DNA from: Siphonodentalium dalli
Lineage: Eukaryota > Mollusca > Scaphopoda > Gadilida > Siphonodentaliidae
Direction: 5' to 3'
Assembly (NCBI GenBank): GCA_032622095.1
Contig: CP136063.1
Span: forward strand, 24,120,987-24,184,986
Length of the DNA: 64,000 nucleotides
A program made the position numbers and the translations under genes. Of the stretch, positions 11,892-22,064 are shown piece after piece (the stretch's first letter is position 1; the number at the start of each line of letters is the position of its first letter). A model generated the notes under the pieces. That model was not told the origin of the DNA. It made no database searches and saw only the letters and a program-made list of their open reading frames with translations.

Positions 11892-12479
11892 ATGGATCCA
11901 AGATTGCAGAGTAACAACCTACAACATTTACGAAAGATTGCATTAGAAGTTTTAAAGAATACAAAGTGGATACCACCACAAGGTAACTGCTTTAGATGCA
12001 ACTCGAGTTCACATTGGGCTTTTCAATATGATGGCACTACGAAAAAGAAGATTGGTCAGATGAAAAAATCATCATTGACGCTGACTTAATCTACTCCTGG
12101 GAAGTCTACTTGGACGCACACATCAGACAACGATGATCTCACAACATATGATGTTATGAACATTGATCAAACTGAGACATTAACTAATGAGATAGCGGAT
12201 ATGAAAGCTGAAAGTGGAGAACAATGGAACTCAACCGCGATGTCAATTAACGCGATCGCGGATGTGAAAACTGAGAGTGGTGAATTATACGCCTCAACCG
12301 AGGTGTCAAATGATGAAATCACTATTCTAAACACGGAGGATTCGCAGCTGGAAGTGATAAATGCTGTAGCCAAAAGCGCTAACGATACTGAAATTAAGCA
12401 GACCACTTTGCCTAGCAGAAAGAGAAAAAGACGTTTATCGCAAAAAAAATCTTCCAAGAAAGTTAAAAATAGTGAATAA
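11892..12479 (+). pseudogene. Polinton accessory protein with zinc knuckle and basic tail
   Basis: About 195 codons. Near residue 35 there is CFRCNSSSHWAFQ followed by Tyr. In copy 2 this position is Cys, giving the exact C-x2-C-x4-H-x4-C zinc-knuckle spacing, so this copy has lost a ligand. A middle region contains two repeats around EIADxKxESGE, and the C-terminus is a bipartite nuclear-localisation-like tail (RKRKRRLSQKKSSKK). A TAA at 12087-12089 interrupts the frame here but not in copy 2. The stop overlaps an AATAAA (GTGAATAAAATA), so this gene looks conventionally polyadenylated, unlike its neighbours. A nucleic-acid-binding role is inferred. Confidence 0.7.
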
Positions 12480-12552
12480 AATATTATTTATTTTATTTAT
12501 TTGTTACGTTTTTTTTAGCAATTTCAGAGCATATCTTTTGAAAAATTTGGGT

Positions 12553-12568
12553 GGCCCTGAAAAGGGCC
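12553..12568 (-). terminator. Histone-type mRNA 3' stem-loop
   Basis: On the minus strand this reads GGCCCTTTTCAGGGCC, preceded by AAAC and followed by ACCCAAA: the metazoan histone 3' stem-loop consensus (6-bp stem, TTTC loop). It begins 19 nt after the stop of the PTY-repeat gene (12588). A purine-rich AAAAGATATGCTCTG follows about 13 nt downstream. Confidence 0.9.
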
Positions 12569-12587
12569 GTTTAAATTGTTTGCCGAA

Positions 12588-12939
12588 TCAATAAAATTCA
12601 GACAAATCAGGATAAAATCCTCCCTTGTTATATGTGGGTCTCCAGTGTGGATCCGACACGTATTCTGCTTCCTCAGTGGTAATCCACCTTGGTAGCGGCT
12701 TTGGAGGATTAAATTCAGACAAGTCTGGATATAATGCCCCCTCCTTATACGTAGGTTTCCACTCTGGAGTTTCCACATACACCTTGGGAGGACTAGGTCT
12801 CCGTCTTTGCAGGAATTCTTGAACTCCAACTCTAATGGCTAGCTTATGGTTCTCCGAATCTCTAACATTCTTCTGCCAATACTTTAATTGAGCATTGGCA
12901 GTGAATTTTAGCAAAATTTTCATTTAGTTTAGAGAACAT
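12588..12939 (-). pseudogene. Polinton accessory protein with duplicated PTY motif
   Basis: About 117 codons. A basic N-terminal helix (WQKNVRDSENHK, LQRRRPSPP) is followed by two copies of a motif: W-x-PTY-x2-G-x2-YPDLSEF at about residues 60-80 and again at the C-terminus. A 2-nt deletion near 12917 separates the native start (ATG at 12939, by comparison with copy 2) from the rest; a downstream ATG at 12923 keeps the main frame open. No known family is recognised. It is divergently arranged with the MDYRDLY-type gene across a promoter block and ends in a histone-type stem-loop. Confidence 0.65.
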
Positions 12940-12954
12940 TTTGAAGATAAAAAA

Positions 12955-13040
12955 AACATTACACTGCGCCCCATATTATATGAAACGCGCGGACGCCGCC
13001 GCTGACGACGTCATGCGTATTTCAACAAATTTCTCCGAAC
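12955..13040 (-). promoter_or_regulatory. Shared accessory-gene promoter block
   Basis: The minus strand carries the block found upstream of every accessory gene with a histone-type 3' end: GACGTTCGGAGAAATTTG, then TGACGTCGTC, then CGTCCGCGCGTTTCATATAA, a TATA-like end about 30 bp before the gene start. Confidence 0.7.
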
Positions 13041-13080
13041 GTCAATTCAAGTGTTTCTTTTTTCCAAAATACCTCGAGCG

Positions 13081-13560
13081 ATGTGGGGTGTGTCAGTGAC
13101 AGGTCTCAGAACCTGGGCTCTCACTCTGACTCATGGGTCAGAGTGACAGTCAGCGAGGGGTGGGCCAGGGTGACAGGTTCCAGGTTAGGATTCATCGGTC
13201 CAGAGGTTGTGTTAGATTCCAAAAGAGTAAGGTGAGCGCTTCGAAGGGATTTTTTGACAGAAAAGAGCACAATTTACCAATGTATAGATTTCTTCTCGGA
13301 TTCTAATGTCAGTGTGGTAAGCGAAGGGCGCTCCCCTTCACTGTACACATTGAACTTATAATAATACGAGAACAAATAGATACATTGTTAAATTGTGCAT
13401 TTTGTAACAAAAGCGAAAGTCTTTGAATAAATTCGAAGACGCTAGCATTGTACAATGTACTTGCAGAAGTTACCTTTCAGTGAAATATGTTATGAGATAA
13501 TTGTAAAATGGTACAGATAAATTTTCCCGAGTCAAATCGGTGTTTTTATTCATAGAAATA
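13081..13560 (+). repeat. Extra internal copy of the Polinton TIR
   Basis: Matches the left TIR of copy 2 in the same orientation: palindromic CTCTGACTCATGGGTCAGAG, then GTCCAGAGGTTGTGTTAG, the CGAAGGG hairpin and GTACAGATAAATTTTCCC. It lacks the outermost AGTAGTATTG. Copy 2 has only a short palindrome here, so copy 1 carries an additional or displaced TIR between its divergent genes. Confidence 0.8.
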
Positions 13561-13574
13561 TGATGTTTTTGACC

Positions 13575-13665
13575 AAAAAAAGAAACACATCTGATTTGAA
13601 GTTCGGAGAATTTGGTGAAATACGCATGACGTCGTCGGCGACGTCCGCGCGTTTTCAATAAAAAA
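13575..13665 (+). promoter_or_regulatory. Shared accessory-gene promoter block
   Basis: Reads GAAGTTCGGAGAATTTGG, then GCATGACGTCGTC, then CGTCCGCGCGTTTTCAATAA, ending about 35 bp before the ATG at 13699. Same block as at 31345, 32690-32900 and 60335. Confidence 0.7.
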
Positions 13666-13698
13666 AACCAGATATCCCCATTCTTCATTTATACCGAA

Positions 13699-14110
13699 AT
13701 GGATTACCGAGATCTGTATCGGAGCTATTTGGAGGATGGGATGCTGGTGAAAGGTGTTTGGGGATGAAGCACATATGATATGGAAGGCTTTGAGTTTAGC
13801 AGAAACAGGGACGGTAGATAACTGTTTTGATATCTACAGGTACACCGTTATGTTGATGACGGACAACAGAGATCGGGTGTTTGGACTGCCACCACGGTGG
13901 ATCCGACACACCATATTGATGGTACGACTTTCGGCTACATCACTACAGCGGTCTATCATAATCTTCTCAGGGCAAAGAGTTTAGGAATTCGCACCGCTCT
14001 GGGGGATACAGACAGCCTAGCCGTGCAATTGTGCCATTTGGTTGCGACGTTCCCAAGACCACTTTCAGCTGTATACAAACCCAAACACATCGTGCGGTTT
14101 CTTTTTAAAC
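13699..14110 (+). pseudogene. Polinton accessory gene (MDYRDLY type), frameshifted
   Basis: Starts MDYRDLYRSYLEDGM and loses frame near 13755. The next segment (MIWKALSLAETGTVDNCFDIYRYTVMLM) is recognisable in another frame, and the 3' part is again shifted. The same gene on the minus strand of copy 2 (32256-32680) keeps a longer frame. No family is recognised; the centre is hydrophobic and helical. The end is placed shortly before the histone-type stem-loop at 14121, so it is approximate. Confidence 0.55.
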
Positions 14111-14120
14111 CATACAAAAC

Positions 14121-14136
14121 GGCCCTTTTCAGGGCC
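14121..14136 (+). terminator. Histone-type mRNA 3' stem-loop
   Basis: GGCCCTTTTCAGGGCC on the sense strand of the MDYRDLY-type gene, preceded by AAAAC. The 3' flank is TCTCAAA rather than ACCCA. AAAAAGATACGCTCTG follows about 13 nt downstream. Confidence 0.85.
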
Positions 14137-14386
14137 TCTCAAATTTTTAAAAAGATACGCTCTGAAATTGCTACTGTACGATTTTGTTCATTCTTCCTGG
14201 AGAGAATGTTCGCATAATTTCTCCAAACCAAAATCATTCATCATGAACTTGGAGAAATATTTTCACATAATTTATCAAAGAATACTTCCCTAACAATAAA
14301 AAAAAACCCACTACCACCCTTCATATCTATAATACGATCATCATATAGCATAATAATACAGAGCGTATCTTTCGTGAATTTTAAAT

Positions 14387-14402
14387 GGCCCTGAAAAGGG
14401 CC
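14387..14402 (-). terminator. Histone-type mRNA 3' stem-loop
   Basis: Minus-strand GGCCCTTTTCAGGGCC preceded by TTTTAAAC, downstream of the coiled-coil accessory gene. CGAAAGATACGCTCTG follows. The stop codon that precedes it in copy 2 has been lost here, so the open frame runs through the stem-loop. Confidence 0.88.
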
Positions 14403-14426
14403 GTTTAAAATAATATATATAAAAAA

Positions 14427-14876
14427 TAATTTCTTTTGTTTCTTCATCACTGTTAAATCTTTCCCGAGTGATCCAAATGTTGATCGCTTCGTAGGTTCTT
14501 TCTGAAAACCACCTACCTCAATTGGTATGTCAATCGTGTGAGGTTTCAAGTTGATTGTACATTCAGCCGGTTTTTGTGTTAATTGCTTTCGCAAATCCTT
14601 CATTTCCTGATAAATATTCCGTAACAATTTTTTCTGTTCTTCCCATTGTGAACTGTTGATAACTTGGTATATAACAGGTTGAGCTATTTGTTGTGTTTTC
14701 ACCGGCGGTGTATACACTGGTTGTTGATCAGCTCGCGGATACACCATTGGTACCTGTTACTGTTCTACCCGTGGCGTCACATTTCCTGCATACAGTGGAG
14801 TCGACATTTGCGTTGTTGCAGGACCCTGATCGTACTGTACATCAATAGTCTTGAGAAATTCCGTTACTGGATCCAT
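14427..14876 (-). pseudogene. Polinton accessory protein with coiled coil (MDPVTEF type)
   Basis: About 150 codons starting MDPVTEFLKTIDVQYD. A Pro/Gln/Thr-rich segment is followed by a predicted coiled coil (EEQKKLLRNIYQEMKDLRKQ) at about residues 80-105 and a C-terminal beta-like region ending in a basic KKQKK. A TAA at 14757-14759 breaks the frame, and the native stop (TGA in copy 2) is replaced by TTA, so the frame reads on to 14241. It is the first gene inside the terminal repeat. The function is unknown; a virion or scaffold role would be speculation. Confidence 0.65.
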
Positions 14877-14949
14877 GTTTCAAAATAACGCTAACGTTAC
14901 AATTTACGCATCTAATACGTTAACATTTTCGAGCATCAAGTATATGGGA

Positions 14950-15030
14950 TGCGAGGGCCTCGTTGACGACGTCATGCGTTTTTCTACCAAATTTCTCCGA
15001 ACGTCAAATCAGATGTGTTTCTTTTTTGTC
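14950..15030 (-). promoter_or_regulatory. Shared accessory-gene promoter block
   Basis: Minus strand: GACGTTCGGAGAAATTTGG, GCATGACGTCGTC. Lies about 70 bp upstream of the coiled-coil gene start (14876) and joins the inner edge of the terminal repeat. Confidence 0.65.
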
Positions 15031-15079
15031 AAAAACATCATATTTCTATGAATAAAACACCGATTTGACTCGGGAAAAT

Positions 15080-15654
15080 TATATCTGTACCATTTTACCA
15101 TTATCTTATACAATATTTCACTGAAAGGTAACTTCTGTGAGTACATTTTACAACGCTAGCATCTTCGAATTTATTCGAAGACTTTAGCTTTTGTTAAAAA
15201 ATGCACTGGTAAAGTAGCACAATTTACCAACACATCTATTTTTTCTTGGTATTATTCTAAGTTCAATGTGTACAACGAAGGGGAGCGCCCTTCGCTTACC
15301 ACACCGGCATTAGAATCCGAGAAAAATCGATACATTGGTAAATTGTGCTCTTTTCGGTCAAAAAAAACCATTCGAACGCTCAACTTACTCTTTGGAATCT
15401 AGCACAACCTCTAGACCTACCCTGGGCCGTCACTCTGGCCCACCCCCCTCGTTTGGGGCCACTCTGGTCCATGGGCCAGAGTGGCAGCCCCCAGAAAATT
15501 TCTGGGGACTGCTAGTCTGGCCCATGGGACAGAGTGGTCCCAAACGAGGGGGTGGGCCAGAAAAATTAAAAAAAACCTGGGACTGCCACTCTGGCTAATG
15601 GGCAAGAGTGGCCCCAAACGAGAGGGGTGGGCCAGAGTGGCAGCCAATACTACT
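15080..15654 (-). repeat. Polinton copy 1 terminal inverted repeat
   Basis: Contains the conserved order of hairpins (TCTTCGAATTTATTCGAAGA, the GGGAGCGCCC hairpin) and then the palindromic GGCCCATGGGCC-type array. It ends with CAATACTACT at 15654, the exact terminus seen at 61468 in copy 2. The next six bases are GACGTA, unlike the AGCGCT beside copy 2, which fixes the element boundary. Confidence 0.9.
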
Positions 15655-15660
15655 GACGTA

Positions 15661-16459
15661 TGCGGGGAAATCATTTAATACATCGTGCAACTTGTGACAT
15701 AAGAGAATCCACACCGGATATATCTGCGGGAAATCAGTCAATGATTCGAGCAACTTGGTGACACATAAGAAAATCCACTCCGGAGATAAACCTTACCATT
15801 GTGATGTATGTAGGAAATCATTTAATACATTGTGCGTCTTGGTGAGACATAAGAGAATCCACACCAGAGATAAGCCTTACCATTGTGATATATGCGGGAA
15901 ATCATTTAATACATCGAGTTATGTGGTGGCACATAAGAGAATCCACACCGGAGATAAGCCTTACCACTGTGATATATGCGGGAAATCATTTAATACATCG
16001 AGCTACTTGGTGATACATAAGAGAATCCACTCTGGAGATAAACCTTACCATTGTGATGTATGTAGGAAATCATTTAATACATTGTGCGACTTGGTGAGAC
16101 ATAAGAGAATCCACACCGGAGATAAGCCTTACCATTGTGATATATGCGGGAAATCATTTAATGTTTCGAGCAATCTGGTGGCACATAAGAGAATCCACAC
16201 CGCAGATAAGCCTTACAGTTGTGATATATGCGGGAAATCATTCAATCAATTGAGCAACTTGGTGAGACATAAGAGAATCCACACCGGAGATAAGCCTTAC
16301 AATTGTGATATATGCGGAAAATCATTTAATATATCGATCAATGTGGTGGCACATAAAATAATCCACATCGGGGATAAGTCTTACCGTTGTGATATATGCG
16401 GGGAATCATTTAATCACTCGGGCGCCTTGACGAAACATAAGATGATTCGTACCGTATAG
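15661..16459 (+). CDS. C2H2 zinc-finger protein, 5' end cut by the Polinton
   Basis: Open frame at 15755-16459 encodes tandem fingers of the type CDICGKSFN-x7-H-x3-H joined by TGDKPY-like linkers. Seven are complete and the last has Arg for its final ligand. Upstream (15661-15754) two more fingers are visible but damaged: indels in the first, and a deletion across the linker of the second. The sequence right after the Polinton terminus (GACGTATGCGGG) is the Asp-Val-Cys-Gly of a finger, so the transposon end lies inside a finger codon pair. The remaining 5' part is not in the window on the other side of copy 1. Likely a nuclear DNA-binding protein. Whether it is still expressed is unknown. Confidence 0.85.
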
Positions 16460-16471
16460 ATAAGTTCACAT

Positions 16472-19467
16472 ACATGTATTATATAGTTACCGGGGTATAA
16501 AAATGTTCGGAAATGCTTCTATCGATTAATATTCATTTTATTTCGAATAGTTTATGGTATAAAAGGTGTGGTTATTTAGATAACGAACATAGTAGTTACT
16601 ATTAACAGAGACAAAACAATTATTGCGTAATTTTGTCACAAATAAACGTTAATTATACCCATTGTCGCTTATAACTATGAAATAACATTATACAACCTAT
16701 CAATCTGGGCCATTTGACGTTCGATACGTAGTCACAGAAACAGTCCAGTGCTCTATATCGCAATATGGTATTATCCGAATGGTCTGTTCTGAAAATAGAC
16801 ATATAAACGTTCTCAATTAAATGTATATTTAATAAAATCAATATTAATTGATAGAAACTTTTCTGGACAGGTGTCTTCAGTTCATATTTATTATTTTATA
16901 CCCGCGCAACTAATTAAAATTTGTTATTTAAAGAGATAATCCATCTTTAAAGTCTTATACTGCAAGATGCAACTTGACACTGGCCACTCATTTAATATTT
17001 CACGGAACATGAGCCCCAGCAGACTCGTGCAATAATTTCACCACATTGACAGTCTCGGTACATTTACATGTTTTTTTATTTGTAGTGATTATTTATCTTA
17101 CTTCATTGTATAATAATAAGCTTTCCGTGCGTAAATTAGCCCGCAAGCTTCCAAGATAGATTATCTCTTCGTTATAGCAAGTTGTATATCGTTTCCCCAA
17201 GTATAAAAAAGTAAGTACCAATCGAAGATGCCTATCCGGAAACGCTAATATTAATTAAAGATGGATTATCTCTTTAATTAACACATTTGATATTAACTGT
17301 GATATTCAAAATAAGGACACTGCGACATTCAAAATAAGAAATAACGACAATGTGACCTTCAACAATAAGAATGAGAAACACTTTGACATTCCCTGCTCTA
17401 AGCATGTCAGCTATGCAACCGTCGATCAGCATTGTTACCAGAATAGTCAGATAAAGTCCCATTCCGTTAAAACATCAAGGAATGTGAATGCTGAGGGCGC
17501 CGGGTGTAGTGGGAGTGACTTCAGAATATCTTAAAGACTGAAGATCCCGAATCATTCGCTGTGACCTGGGATGATTCAGTATTTAGTGGTCTCATTAAAG
17601 ATGGATTATCTCTTTAAATAACAAACTTTAAATAGTTGCGTGGGTATAAAATAATAGATATGAACTGAAGACCCCTGTCCGGACAATCTTATATCAATTA
17701 ATATTGATTTTATTTCGATTAAAGATGGATTATCTCTTTAAATAACAAATTTTAAATAGCTGGGTGGGTATAAAATAATAGGTATGAACTGACGACCCCT
17801 GTCCGGAAAATCTTCTATCAATTAATATTTATTTTATTTCGAATATTAAATCGGGACCGTTCATGTTACTATTTTTAGAACAGACCATTCGGATGATACC
17901 GTATTGCGATATAGAGCATTGTGCTGTTCCTACGGCTACGCAACGAAAGTCAAATATCACAGATTGGATGTTTGTATTGCTTTGTTCCACAGATATAAGC
18001 GCTAAATAAGGCCTAAAAAATAGAGGTTTGTTTCCGCTAACCCGACCGACCCTATTTTAAACCCCCGACCCTAAACTTTTTATTGCCATTGCAAAAAAAA
18101 AAACATTGGACAAAAAAAAAAAAAAAAAATTTATTTCAATTTAGGTCCCAATTCATATCATAACAAGATGCAAAACATTTATAAATATTGACATAAGAAA
18201 TTTAAGTTTCCAAAAAGATTTAAGTTTAACAATTGGAATCATACTGTAAAGTATGTTTGGCTTTATCTAGCTTTCATCTGGGAAAACTTCAAATAGTTTC
18301 AGTTCAGGTTTGTTATCATTCAGACTTCAGTATTTCAATCAAATGCAGTACAGGAACATTAACAATTTGATCGAATCAACCTGGTTATCAGATGGGATCT
18401 CATAATACCAAATGAATAATTAATATAGAGATTAGTACTATAAATAGTAATTACTAACTTAATAGACATTGTTTCTGTACTACATGTAGTATATTATGTA
18501 TGTGTCTTACTTGAATTTTATAAAATAGCCAATTATGATGATATTTGACAATGACTTATAAGCATTTCCAATCCATACATATATAAAAAAATTCCAAAGT
18601 TATGCTTGAGAAACTTGATCAAATTGACCTCTCAGTAAAATTCAAAATACTGACTCAAAGTGTCCTAGATTAGCTCTGAATGCAATGGATTTTCAAAAAT
18701 TGTCCAGGGGAGAACCCCCACCACCAGCAGGGGGTCATCCCTCCCAAACCATCCTCTGCTCAGGCCTTCAGGTTATGCCTTCGGCATATCATTGCCCAAA
18801 ATCAGGTGTCCCCAAAAAATACCTAGATCCTTCACTGAATGCGGAGGAGAAGGTAGTGTTGTGAAGCCATCATTAAGAGATCGGTACAAGATGGTCACTC
18901 CAATATGTGAACAGTGCAGTGGCGCTGGACTGACTCCAGTTGTCGCCAGACCATATGGGAAATATTAGGATTATCAAAGACTATATTAGTATATAGACTG
19001 GTACATGTATGTAAATATTAAAGCATATGTAAGATTGAATTGGAGTTTCTAGTTCCTCTGTCATCTGGGTTAACCTGATTGGGGCTAAGAAGTACATAAT
19101 TTGGGTTATTGACAAGTATTATACAATTATTTTTAAAGATACTGAAAAAAAAAGTTAACAAAAAAAAAGATAAGCCTACCTACCTACCCTAATTTTTTTC
19201 AGCTCGTTGGCGGAAACAAATGTATATTTTTTTAGGCCTAAGTATAATTAACGTTTATTTGTGACAAAATTGTTACATAACATTCTGGTCTCTGTTAACG
19301 GTAACCACTATTGTTCGTTAGCTGAACAAACAAATCTTTTTAGACCAGAAAATATTCGGAATAAAATTAATATTAATCGATAGAAGCATTTCCGGACGGG
19401 AGTCTTCGATTCAAATCTAATATTTTATACTCCGGTTTTTATACTCCGGTAACTATATAATACATGT
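16472..19467. mobile_element. Foldback element with long inverted arms
   Basis: Left arm 16472-16951 and right arm (about 17710-18009 plus 19239-19467) are reverse complements. The outer ends are ACATGTATTATATAGTTACC and its complement; inside come the CTTCTATCGATTAATATT block and the GATGGATTATCTCTTTAA block. An additional inner-arm fragment lies at 17593-17700. Net of the nested insertion it is about 1.8 kb. No transposase is visible, so it is probably non-autonomous. Confidence 0.75.
18010..19238. mobile_element. PIF/Harbinger-like non-autonomous element, TSD TAA
   Basis: 1,229 bp with imperfect inverted ends GGCCTAAAAAATA...TTTGTTTCCGC, flanked on both sides by TAA (18007-18009 and 19239-19241). 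Removing it with one TAA restores continuity of the right arm of the foldback element, which proves insertion. A 3-bp T-A-A duplication with GGCC-type ends is typical of PIF/Harbinger. There is no coding capacity; poly(A) tracts lie inside near 18100. Confidence 0.75.
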
Positions 19468-22064
19468 TTACAAAGAGATAATCCACCTTTAATCGGGACT
19501 CAGAATGATCCAAACTGAATTTCAACAATCAGCTCTTTCCTAACATAGAGTATGTTAACCTTTCCATGACTAAAATTTAGCGAAAACCCTGTACCAATGC
19601 ATTCTCTTATATATAAGATGATGCATTGGCCTAACAGTATTTAATTTGACTTTGAAATTCAGTGTATTCTCTTATATATGAGGCCATATATAGGATACTT
19701 GCATATATAAGAAAATGCGCTGGTACATGATCTTGTTGGAGCTAGTTATTCATAGTTGATTAATATCTAAACAGAATGGGGGCTCCAGATGGTGAATTAG
19801 CATTACTAAATTCACCCTCTGGAGTCCTCATTCTTCAAATGTCCTGCACCTTATTTTGAGGCCTGAGAATTTCAAATAAGGAAATATATTATCGCGGAAG
19901 TTTATCGTCCCATTAGAAATGTTGCTCAGGGATTAAAATTCTTATTATGTTCAGACGCGCTACAATCAGCAAAATCCGTGCATTGTTATATTCTCCAGAT
20001 ACGTTTTTGTTCATATCTTCACTGTGCGCGCTCAATTGCCCAGTGACATTCAGATAAGATTTTTTGTATTTATGATAGTATTTATACAATAAACTATTTA
20101 TCTTTACCTGTTGTTTAACTGCTATACCAATTATTGTGCTACTTTATATATTATTGACTTATCATTTGTTATCACCCTTATGATGTACTCCGCTATGCGT
20201 ACCCAAGACTATACATTGTTTACGTGCAGGTAGTGGTTTATTACTTACCATCACTGCCCGTGGAGTTGCCTGCCACCCACCGTTGAATATTATTATACAC
20301 ATCAGGTTATAGTCCATTTAATTTCCATATGTCAGTTGTGCTGACAGTATTATTGCGCTGTTTTATTACTTTATCTTTATCTAATTTTGGCCGTGTGCAA
20401 GATACTTCACCATTCTACCTTATTGCCATACACTACCAAAAATGTGAGCATCTTCTCAAATTGAGTACTCCGCCGCCATGTGTCGAAAAGCGGTGGTATG
20501 TTGCTTAAACACTCCATCACCAGGTACATAACTGACGACGATTCCAGTGATATTTAGTATTTTACTACAGACCTACACCTATACTTACATTCCACAACTG
20601 GTTACTCGTGTACATAACTCTAAATTTCAAAATTAACCCTTTCGAAAACTCGCGGCCTATGCTTACGTTCCTAATTTCTAAATTTGTAACACCTAACTAT
20701 GTACCACGTTCCCATCTTTTACTGAAACTACCGGTATGGGACAATCATGAAACTTTAAAAATTTAATACTCTACGTATAATTATTTCATTTATGATAGCG
20801 CGTGATTCTAAGACACTGGTACGCATACTCTGTCATATGTATACCCATATTTTCCAAATTTCAAAACACCAGGCATACTTATATTATGCTCCTGTTTTTC
20901 ATTTAACTGACTATGAAATTGTCCAAGTGGCGCTTCGGAATATGTACCTAGATAATGAACACCTTTGTCCATATTACCGATGACAGGTTTACCCCTGTAT
21001 TATATGGTGTTCCCAGCCCTCCTGGATCTCTATATTTTTATAACAAATTGAGTACTCCGCCGCCGTGCCATCGATTATCTTCTTTATGTTTGTTTGACCA
21101 TTAGAATCCTTGTGATTTACTCCACAATATGTACACAAGAAATGGCATCGCCTGTGTGCACACCAGTGGTTTAGGACTTACCCTCAATCTATCGGCTTTC
21201 CTAGCAACCCTTGAATTATTTTTACAACACTTGCATTTATACTCCCCAGATACGTATTTGTTTATATGTTCAGACTCCATACAATCCGCTAAATTCGTAT
21301 ATTACTGACCAATGCTTAAAGACATAGTATGTACTTGTTCGGTGCGTGCAACTGATAAGTTAGTATGCAGGCGCTATGCCAACTGGATGAATGTAACATG
21401 CTACTAACATCACCAACAATTTGAAGCAAATCGACCGTACCACTCCATAGAAAACATTGTCTGAACTACGCTAAATTGTAAATATTTACTACTAGAATCG
21501 GGACGCTTCTATCGGCGATAAACTAACGAAAACGATTTCGCCATCGACAGTCACTGCATTTAAATAATAAATAAGAATGTCGGTGTGTGTTGTCAATTAA
21601 GATATATCTGTAAAAATAACTACTTTGAACAAGATTATTCTCACTTTCTATTTGATCACCCTACCGGAGTGTTTCACATCACCTTTAAGTCAGTGATACA
21701 AGAATCATTTTATAATTGCGGTTATTCCTCATCTGTTTTTAACTTCGTGCCTCCTGGATCGCCTCCTTGATTTCCCTCTAATATGAAATATGACGTCATC
21801 GCTTGATAATATCGGACTAGTTGACACAATTCGGTTTTACAACTCATCACTCCACACTGCATTTCGCTCCAGCACGGGCTGACCGTGCGGTTCCTTCGTG
21901 ATCAAGGGAATCACCATCTCAGAATATGTCTTGAATCCGCAAATGGTCACATGCAAGCCACCAACGATTTGATGACACAGCAGCAAGCTTGAGAGTGCTA
22001 ACGAATAAGATCGTAGCATTGAGTTAGGCTTCATCTTACGATGGATTGTCAGTGTAGTGTTCAG
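19468..22064. other. Unassigned non-coding DNA with small hairpins and repeats
   Basis: Contains a short inverted repeat at about 19590-19733 (ends GTACCAATGC and GCGCTGGTAC) and a hairpin at 19781-19832 (arms GCTCCAGATGGTGAATT). A diverged repeat has GAGTACTCCGCCGCC near 20462 and 21048, with CCAGATACGT-TTTGTT nearby in each. No gene is supported. A minus-strand frame at 21837-22034 with a hydrophobic start is too weak to call. Confidence 0.4.

Larger units (their letters stand above)
6405..15654 (-). mobile_element. Polinton/Maverick copy 1, truncated
   Basis: A minus-strand Polinton whose TIR terminus is at 15654 (plus-strand end CAATACTACT). The opposite end is lost: the element stops at 6405 inside a core-protein gene, and the integrase, capsid and protease genes are missing. 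Gene content from the terminus inward is: coiled-coil accessory gene, MDYRDLY-type gene, extra internal TIR copy, PTY-repeat gene, zinc-knuckle gene, polB, F-box-like gene, ATPase, core-protein fragment. It is closely similar to copy 2 (30630-61468) over the shared part. Several frameshifts and stops make it inactive. The base after the terminus starts a zinc-finger gene (GACGTA). Confidence 0.9.

Noticed and set aside
13897..14217. Plus-strand frame with LGDTDSLAVQL, which looks like polymerase motif C (DTDS)
   Set aside because: It is an alternative frame of the MDYRDLY-type pseudogene. It lacks motifs A and B, and copy 2 does not keep it open.
15335..15674. Frames on both strands within the TIR
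   Set aside because: They are products of the palindromic GGCCCATGGGCC array and differ between TIR copies.
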